Origin: an uncultured Bacteroidota bacterium
GTDB lineage: Bacteria; Bacteroidota; Bacteroidia; Flavobacteriales; Flavobacteriaceae
Assembly (NCBI GenBank): GCA_903819815.1
Contig: CAIJFC010000154.1
Location: 1 to 7,142 of the forward strand
Length of the DNA stretch: 7,142 nucleotides
Reading direction: 5' to 3'
Shown here: piece after piece, positions 6,521 through 7,142 of the stretch
Layout: the number at the start of each line of letters is the position of its first letter
Numbering within the stretch: the first letter of the stretch is position 1
Made by a program: the position numbers and the translations under genes
Notes under the pieces: generated by a model
The model's input: only the letters and a program-made list of their open reading frames with translations
The model's database searches: none
Told to the model about the DNA's origin: nothing

Positions 6521-6552
6521 AAAAAAGTCCAAGATTTCTCTTGGACTTTTTT
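6521..6552. terminator. Bidirectional terminator between tRNA-Arg and rpe
   Basis: A perfect 14-bp stem (aaaaaagtccaaga, 6521-6534, with tcttggactttttt, 6539-6552) has a 4-nt loop. The inverted repeat carries a T-run on the + strand for the tRNA transcript and, through its A-run, one on the minus strand for rpe, whose stop is at 6569-6571. It therefore serves two convergent transcripts. Confidence 0.93.
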
Positions 6553-6568
6553 AATATTTAATAAGTAA

Positions 6569-7142
6569 TTAAATCGCAGTCATTTTTTTCAACTCGGCTA
6601 TTGTTTGTGTTGGATTTTCCGTTTTGAAAACATAATTCCCAGCTACCAAAACATCGGCACCCGCTTGAACCAATTGAACGGCATTTTTATTGGTAACTCC
6701 ACCGTCTATTTCAATTAAGGTTGAACCGCCTTTTCGGTTTATCAACGCTTTTAATTTTTCAATTTTTGTATAGGTGTTTTCAATAAAGGATTGTCCTCCA
6801 AACCCTGGGTTTACACTCATCAAACAAACCAAATCAATATCGTTAATTACATCTTCTAATAAATCAATATTGGTATGTGGATTTAGGGCAACACCTGCTT
6901 TCATTCCTTCTGCTTTTATGGCTTGTAATGTTCGGTGCAAATGAGTACACGCTTCGTAATGAACGGTAAGTATATCCGCGCCTAAATCTTTGAAAGTTTT
7001 AATATAACGATCGGGGTCTACTATCATCAAATGCACGTCGATTGTTTTTTTGGCATGTTTGGTAATGGCTTCTAAAACAGGCATTCCAAACGAAATATTA
7101 GGAACAAATACACCATCCATAATATCGATGTGAAACCAATCG
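6569..7142 (-). CDS. rpe: Ribulose-phosphate 3-epimerase (5' partial)
   Basis: Rpe interconverts D-ribulose 5-phosphate and D-xylulose 5-phosphate in the pentose phosphate pathway, as a cytoplasmic metal-dependent TIM barrel. The frame is open to the right edge and reads DWFHIDIMDGVFVPNISFG before and through the ATG at 7120. That Met is the internal one of HIDIMDG and not the start; about 30 N-terminal residues lie outside the window. Visible active-site residues are the His and Asp of FHIDIMDG, the His of DVHLMI (codon at 7031-7033) and the Asp of EIDGGV (codon at 6704-6706), which match the family's metal ligands and acid/base pair. The phosphate-binding MSVNPGFGGQSFI loop (around 6785-6820) and the C-terminal GADVLVAGNYVF strand are also present. 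It runs convergent to the tRNA, shares the bidirectional terminator with it, and is functionally unrelated to the dcw genes. Confidence 0.97.
   Translation of the reverse strand, partial: DWFHIDIMDGVFVPNISFGMPVLEAITKHAKKTIDVHLMIVDPDRYIKTFKDLGADILTVHYEACTHLHRTLQAIKAEGMKAGVALNPHTNIDLLEDVINDIDLVCLMSVNPGFGGQSFIENTYTKIEKLKALINRKGGSTLIEIDGGVTNKNAVQLVQAGADVLVAGNYVFKTENPTQTIAELKKMTAI

Noticed and set aside
7118..7120. ATG at 7120 (minus) as the rpe start
   Set aside because: The upstream codons read DWFHIDI, containing catalytic His and Asp residues, so the gene continues past the right edge.

Overview
The window comes from a low-GC member of the Bacteroidota, most likely Flavobacterium or a close relative in the Flavobacteriaceae. 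Three things point there: protein wording (the FtsZ opening MMSNSDFGSISFDLP and ending NSFLHDNVD), leaders that are A/T-rich and lack a clear Shine-Dalgarno sequence, and a promoter-like TTG-N20-TAnnTTTG element of the Bacteroidota type. The genus is inferred from remembered family sequences, not from a search.

Positions 1-5554 hold the 3' end of the dcw (division and cell wall) cluster, all on the + strand: murC (5' end cut by the window edge), ftsQ, ftsA and ftsZ. Gaps are 40, 3 and 82 bp. No ddl or murB lies between murC and ftsQ, which is the compact Bacteroidota order. MurC adds L-alanine to UDP-MurNAc in the cytoplasm. FtsQ is the single-pass divisome scaffold, FtsA the actin-like membrane tether, and FtsZ the tubulin-like ring protein. 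A perfect 13-bp hairpin plus seven T (5578-5615) closes this unit.

The 367-bp gap 5555-5921 holds that terminator, a promoter-like element (5662-5692), and a roughly 139-nt imperfect inverted repeat (5697-5835) that begins about where transcription from the element would start. A short AT-rich tract of tandem 8-mers then leads into a YqeY/GatB-domain gene (5922-6371). After an AT-rich spacer with a 15-bp direct repeat come a complete tRNA-Arg(TCG) at 6445-6518 and a perfect 14-bp bidirectional terminator (6521-6552). That terminator is shared with rpe (ribulose-phosphate 3-epimerase), which runs on the minus strand and is cut at its 5' end by the right window edge.

Most of the window is ordinary conserved housekeeping sequence. 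I see no defence system, mobile-element protein, CRISPR array or secondary-metabolism genes. The one stretch that the standard annotation does not explain is the long hairpin between ftsZ and yqeY. It could be a dispersed flavobacterial repeat or a structured RNA, and it is the best candidate for follow-up.
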